Shown here: in pieces, positions 7,578 through 10,356 of the stretch
Layout: each line of letters starts with the position of its first letter
Position numbering within the stretch: position 1 is the first letter of the stretch
Assembly: GCA_900552285.1 (NCBI GenBank)
Contig: URYV01000045.1
Coordinates: 1 to 10,356, forward strand
Length of the DNA stretch: 10,356 nt
Direction: 5' to 3'
From: an uncultured Oscillospiraceae bacterium
GTDB taxonomy: Bacteria > Bacillota > Clostridia > Oscillospirales > Acutalibacteraceae
Notes under the pieces: generated by a model
Databases searched by the model: none
What the model was told of the DNA's origin: nothing
Seen by the model: only the letters and a program-made list of their open reading frames with translations
Translations under genes and position numbers: made by a program

Positions 7578-7624
7578 TTGACATTTTTCTATTATATTCT
7601 ACATACCGATGTGAAAAATGTCAA
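7578..7624. repeat. 12-bp perfect inverted repeat around the minus-strand promoter
   Basis: TTGACATTTTTC at 7578-7589 and GAAAAATGTCAA at 7613-7624 are exact reverse complements, separated by 23 nt (35 nt centre to centre). The right arm contains the minus-strand -35 box. The left arm falls at about +1 to +12 of the same transcript, directly before the ribosome-binding site. This is seen directly. That it is an operator, or a stem in DNA, is inference; chance in an A/T-rich stretch is not excluded. Confidence 0.6.
7596..7624 (-). promoter_or_regulatory. Sigma-A-type promoter for the flavoprotein-hypA transcript
   Basis: Reading the minus strand, TTGACA (7624-7619) is followed by a 17-nt spacer and TAGAAT (7601-7596). 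The -35 is consensus and the spacing ideal. The predicted start is near 7589-7590, giving a leader of about 26 nt before the ATG at 7563. Confidence 0.78.
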
Positions 7625-7644
7625 CGGTTTGTTAAAATTTAATG

Positions 7645-7673
7645 TTGACTATGTCATATTTAAATGCTACTAT
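7645..7673 (+). promoter_or_regulatory. Sigma-A-type promoter for the membrane protein-hypB transcript
   Basis: TTGACT (7645-7650) is followed by a 17-nt spacer and TACTAT (7668-7673), each one base from consensus or close to it. The predicted start is near 7680, giving a leader of about 40 nt. The -35 boxes of the two divergent promoters are only 20 bp apart and form a GTCAAC/GTTGAC inverted pair (7620-7625, 7644-7649), so one bound protein could affect both. Confidence 0.72.
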
Positions 7674-7720
7674 ACTAAAGGACTCGATTTGAGTCGAAAA
7701 AATTGAGGGAGAAACGAAAA

Positions 7721-8773
7721 ATGTTTTATCACATTTACGGTGACGCGGCTGTTACTCAGCTGCTCGGTTGGTTTTTGGTGTTTATGGGTCTCATTTTGCT
7801 TAATGAGATCGCGAGACGCAGCAAGGCGGGTGGAATTTTCTGCTTTATTGTCGTGCCGGCAGCTTTGACGGTATATTTTGCCGCCATTGCCATCGGGGTT
7901 CAAAACGGCGCCGAGTGGGCGCTTAACAATCCGACCTATCTGCACATGAACGGCTGGTTCCATTATGCCAAGCTCTATGCGGCCACAATCGGATGTATCG
8001 GCTTCATGCTCCTTAAATATAAATGGGGTATCGGAAAAACCGATTGGTTTAAGGTTTTCCCGTTTTTAATTGTTGCGATAAATATTCTTATTGCCGTCGC
8101 CTCCGATTTCGAATCTGCCATAAAGGGCGCTGCGGCTCTTCGGGAAACCGGCTCCGCGTGGTGGTTTTCGAACGAGGGAGTATGGATATACGGCGGCTGG
8201 TGGAACTGGGTCAACGGCATTGCGGGCATAATAAACATTCTGTGTATGACCGGCTGGTGGGGCATTTATCAGTCGAAGGACAAAAAAGATATGCTTTGGC
8301 CCGACATGACATGGTGCTATATACTTGCCTATGACATTTGGAATTTCGAATATACATACAACAATCTTCCCACCCACAGTTGGTATTGCGGCCTTGCGCT
8401 GCTTCTTGCGCCCACCTTTGCAAATGCTCTTTGGAACAAGGGCGGATGGATTCAAAACCGCGCCAACACACTCGCGCTTTGGTGTATGTTTGCTCAGATC
8501 GTCCCGGGCTTTATGTTAAGCAACAAATTTTCGGTTTATCCGTCGGTTTATCCCGATGGGTATGTCATGAATTCCGCCGTCGCCCCCGCCGGAGCCGACC
8601 CGAGAGCACAGGGTATTATTGCGATTCTTGCCCTTGCGGTTAATGTTGTCGTGCTCGCAATGATTTATAAGAGAGCGATTGAAACAAAGACAAATCCGTA
8701 TAAAAACGAGATATTTACATATCAGAAAGACTACAAGCTTGCCATGGAAAGAGCCGTTTCCGAGGGCAAATAA
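7721..8773 (+). CDS. Trp-rich polytopic membrane protein of unknown function
   Basis: This 350-aa integral membrane protein has eight or nine predicted helices (about residues 13-30, 36-60, 80-99, 109-127, 153-183, 195-213, 221-239, 247-267, 297-318) and a basic cytosolic tail. It contains about 20 Trp (near 6%), many in pairs (SAWWFS, GGWWNW, TGWWGIY), plus Tyr/Asn/His-rich interhelical pieces such as FEYTYNNLPTHSWYCG. I do not recognise a characterised transporter or enzyme. From memory it resembles the uncharacterised clostridial DUF5692 proteins, but I cannot confirm that. The ATG at 7721 is preceded by GAGGGAG with a 9-nt gap; the upstream in-frame TTG at 7703 has no such site. It is first in a transcript with hypB 30 nt downstream, suggesting a role tied to the flavoprotein/nickel module. 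Membrane electron transfer, quinone handling or solute transport are all possible. Confidence 0.85.
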   Translation: MFYHIYGDAAVTQLLGWFLVFMGLILLNEIARRSKAGGIFCFIVVPAALTVYFAAIAIGVQNGAEWALNNPTYLHMNGWFHYAKLYAATIGCIGFMLLKYKWGIGKTDWFKVFPFLIVAINILIAVASDFESAIKGAAALRETGSAWWFSNEGVWIYGGWWNWVNGIAGIINILCMTGWWGIYQSKDKKDMLWPDMTWCYILAYDIWNFEYTYNNLPTHSWYCGLALLLAPTFANALWNKGGWIQNRANTLALWCMFAQIVPGFMLSNKFSVYPSVYPDGYVMNSAVAPAGADPRAQGIIAILALAVNVVVLAMIYKRAIETKTNPYKNEIFTYQKDYKLAMERAVSEGK

Positions 8774-8803
8774 TCACCGATTACAGGATTGGACGGAAAT
8801 ATC

Positions 8804-9472
8804 ATGAAGGATTACAAGGTAATAGAAATCAAACGCTCGGTCTTTGAAAACAACGACCGCGAGGCCGACAAGCTCAGAGAAAGGCTGAAAAAGGACAAAA
8901 CCTTTCTTTTGAATCTTATGTCGTCTCCCGGCAGCGGAAAGACCACGACCCTCAAAAGAATTGCCGAGGCGCTTCGGGACGAGTATAAAATGGGGGTTAT
9001 GGAGGCCGACATCGACAGCGATGTTGACGCGGCGGCCATTTCGCAGGCGGGTGTGCGCTCGATTCAGCTGCACACCGGCGGAATGTGCCATCTTGACGCA
9101 GGTATGACAAAGCAAGGGCTTGACAGCTTCGGCGCCGACGAGTTTGATTTTGTTGTGCTCGAAAATGTGGGAAATTTGGTTTGCCCCGCAGAATTTGACA
9201 CGGGAGCAAGCAAGAACGCGATGATTTTGTCGGTTCCCGAGGGAGACGACAAACCGCTGAAATATCCGCTGATGTTTTCGGTGTGCGACTGCGTTCTCAT
9301 AAATAAAATCGACACGGTGAGCGTGTTTGACTTTGATTTCGACAAGGTCACCGAGCGCATTAAAAAGCTCAACCCCAAGTGCGAAATATTTTTTATAAGC
9401 GCAAAAACGGGAGAGGGAACAGAGGCTTTTGCAAACTGGCTCAGAGAACAGATAAATTCTTGGAACAATTAA
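8804..9472 (+). CDS. hypB: Hydrogenase nickel-insertion GTPase HypB
   Basis: HypB (222 aa from the chosen ATG) is the SIMIBI-class GTPase that, with HypA, drives GTP-dependent nickel transfer to hydrogenase precursor. It carries Walker A SPGSGKTT (41-48), EADIDSDVDA, and the interfacial metal site Cys95-His96 (GGMCHLDAG) with Cys127 (ENVGNLVCPAEFD). NKID (167-170) gives guanine specificity. The N-terminal CxxCGC motif and His-rich stretch found in some HypB are absent, so no nickel-storage function is indicated. I preferred ATG 8804 over TTG 8789 because GGACGGA lies just before it and the N-terminus then fits the family. It is in the same transcript as the membrane protein before it and the small membrane proteins after it. 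HypCDEF are not present in the window. Confidence 0.95.
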   Translation: MKDYKVIEIKRSVFENNDREADKLRERLKKDKTFLLNLMSSPGSGKTTTLKRIAEALRDEYKMGVMEADIDSDVDAAAISQAGVRSIQLHTGGMCHLDAGMTKQGLDSFGADEFDFVVLENVGNLVCPAEFDTGASKNAMILSVPEGDDKPLKYPLMFSVCDCVLINKIDTVSVFDFDFDKVTERIKKLNPKCEIFFISAKTGEGTEAFANWLREQINSWNN

Positions 9473-9483
9473 AGGAGAAAAAT

Positions 9484-9897
9484 ATGGCTTGTGTATTGGT
9501 TCCTGCGGCAGAGGCGGTCGTTGTCACCGCTTTGTACGCAGCGGCAAAGAAAAGAGAAAAGAAAATTGAATTTAAAGGAGACGTAAAGACAGATACCGTA
9601 AAGGAAAAATCTTCAAGGGTTTCCTTTTCAAGAAAGCTTTCTTGGCTTGTGGGACTTTTGTGGGGCGGTGTTTTGCTCCTCGTTTTCGAGCATATTTGGC
9701 ACGGAGAAATTCAGCCCTTCCCGCCGTTTTTGACGGCAATGATGAGCCCCGACGACACAAGGGAAATGCTTTATGAAATGGCCACGGTCGGCGTTTCCAT
9801 GGCAGCTCTTGTAACGGCCGTTTGGGGCGCTGCCTGTCTTTTTGTCGACGCAAAGCTGAAAAAATCCGAAAAAGACACCGCTTGCTCAAAGGCTTAA
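9484..9897 (+). CDS. Small three-helix membrane protein, unknown function
   Basis: This 137-aa protein is not recognised. It has a short hydrophobic N-terminal segment (residues 3-21), a basic/charged stretch (22-50), a transmembrane helix (about 52-69), then FEHIWHGEIQPFPPF, which places two His and two Glu at the membrane edge. An acidic segment (SPDDTREMLYEM) and a third helix (about 99-121) with a charged Lys-rich tail follow. A clear AAGGAG lies 7 nt before the ATG and hypB ends 11 nt upstream, so it is translated from the hypB transcript. The layout suggests a small membrane partner of the 350-aa membrane protein or an anchor for the soluble proteins; this is inference. It could instead bind metal through the His/Glu cluster. 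Confidence 0.82.
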   Translation: MACVLVPAAEAVVVTALYAAAKKREKKIEFKGDVKTDTVKEKSSRVSFSRKLSWLVGLLWGGVLLLVFEHIWHGEIQPFPPFLTAMMSPDDTREMLYEMATVGVSMAALVTAVWGAACLFVDAKLKKSEKDTACSKA

Positions 9898-9912
9898 CCG
9901 GAGGAACGTTAA

Positions 9913-10212
9913 ATGACGATGCTTGTAACTGCCGCGGCAGCCGCCGTTTCGACGGTTGTTTGGTACATGAACGAAAACAGAAATCTTTATCGTCTCGGCA
10001 CCCTTTCGCTTATTTTCTGGGGCGCAACACTTATGTGGTTTGTGGATTTTATTGCCGAATACATAGAGCTTAGAGCCGATTACTTTTCACCCGAGCCGTC
10101 GGAAGTGCTGAATGATTTGATTCTCGGACTTGCGGCGGTTGTCATCGGATTTATCGCATGGCTTATTGTTCTTGTTTTTAAGGACCCGAAAGGAATATTC
10201 GGCAAAAAGTGA
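9913..10212 (+). CDS. Small three-helix membrane protein, unknown function
   Basis: This 99-aa protein has hydrophobic segments at about residues 3-18, 27-47 and 66-89. The second helix runs into an acidic membrane-edge stretch (VDFIAEYIELRADYFSPEPSEV), and the protein ends DPKGIFGKK. GGAGGA lies 7 nt before the ATG, and the preceding gene stops 15 nt upstream, so it is the last gene of the hypB transcript. Its plan (helix, helix, acidic edge with an SP turn, helix) is like that of the preceding protein, and the two may be distant relatives or a heteromeric pair. No known family is recognised. Confidence 0.82.
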   Translation: MTMLVTAAAAAVSTVVWYMNENRNLYRLGTLSLIFWGATLMWFVDFIAEYIELRADYFSPEPSEVLNDLILGLAAVVIGFIAWLIVLVFKDPKGIFGKK

Positions 10213-10250
10213 AAATGCCGCATTTTCCGTGCAAATAAGTAAAAAAATAT

Positions 10251-10294
10251 AAGACCTCCTGCCGCGGTACCGATGTACCGAAACAGGAGGTCTT
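10251..10294. terminator. Strong two-part hairpin terminator
   Basis: AAGACCTCCTG (10251-10261) pairs perfectly with CAGGAGGTCTT (10284-10294). Inside a symmetric 3-by-3 internal loop is a second stem, CGGTAC/GTACCG (10265-10270 with 10275-10280), closed by CGAT. On the minus strand it runs directly into ATATTTTTTT, a good U-tract. On the plus strand only TTTGCTT follows. It best serves a minus-strand gene ending at 10301, but could also stop the hypB transcript. Confidence 0.82.
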
Positions 10295-10300
10295 TGCTTG

Positions 10301-10356
10301 TCAGGGATCCGGCGGCGTGAACTCCGCCGCGGCATCCGCAACGGCGGCGATGAAGC
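10301..10356 (-). CDS. Probable 3' end of a convergent gene
   Basis: On the minus strand one frame is open from the window edge to TGA at 10303-10301, giving FIAAVADAAAEFTPPDP. The stop lies 7 nt before a strong hairpin whose U-tract is on that strand, which is what a gene end looks like. Seventeen residues are too few to name a product, and the GC-rich stretch is open in other minus-strand frames as well. Confidence 0.45.
   Translation of the reverse strand, partial: FIAAVADAAAEFTPPDP

Noticed and set aside
7681..7695. GACTC-gattt-GAGTC inverted repeat near the plus transcript start
   Set aside because: Only 5 bp per arm; too short to call an operator or leader hairpin without conservation data.
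10211..10227. GAAAATG-CCG-CATTTTC hairpin just after the last small membrane gene
   Set aside because: Seven A/T-rich pairs with a 3-nt loop and no following T-tract; weaker than the hairpin at 10251-10294.

Overview
The window reads as chromosome of an endospore-forming anaerobic Firmicute of the class Clostridia. The left 4.3 kb is a spoIIIA operon in the order AA-AB-AC-AD-AE-AF-AG-AH, which is diagnostic of endospore formers. The proteins are short compared with Bacillus ones and similar to clostridial versions. The genus cannot be named from the sequence alone. No insertion sequence, tRNA, rRNA, CRISPR array or phage gene is visible, and base composition looks even across the window.

Layout. 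(1) 2-4264, plus strand: the spoIIIA operon, starting inside spoIIIAA at the window edge, mostly with 4-nt stop/start overlaps or short gaps. It encodes the mother-cell half of the channel joining mother cell and forespore. (2) 4267-4303: a hairpin usable as a terminator in both directions, between spoIIIAH and the convergent hypA. (3) 4308-7563, minus strand: a large multi-cluster iron-sulfur flavoprotein (966 aa), then hypA. (4) 7564-7720: a compact divergent control region with two good sigma-A-type promoters and a perfect 12-bp inverted repeat. (5) 7721-10212, plus strand: a Trp-rich polytopic membrane protein, hypB, and two small three-helix membrane proteins, all closely spaced. (6) 10213-10356: a strong hairpin and what looks like the last 17 codons of a convergent minus-strand gene.

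The most interesting part is 4308-10212. HypA and HypB are the nickel-delivery pair for [NiFe] hydrogenase, and both keep their nickel, zinc and nucleotide motifs. No hydrogenase subunit and no hypC, hypD, hypE or hypF lies in the window. Instead the two genes sit on the two arms of a divergent unit with a GltD-like oxidoreductase carrying extra Fe-S domains and three membrane proteins of unknown function. My inference is a self-contained redox-plus-membrane module that either needs nickel or handles it. Which enzyme receives the nickel, and what the membrane proteins do, cannot be read from the sequence. The spoIIIA operon is probably only a neighbour, separated by a terminator.
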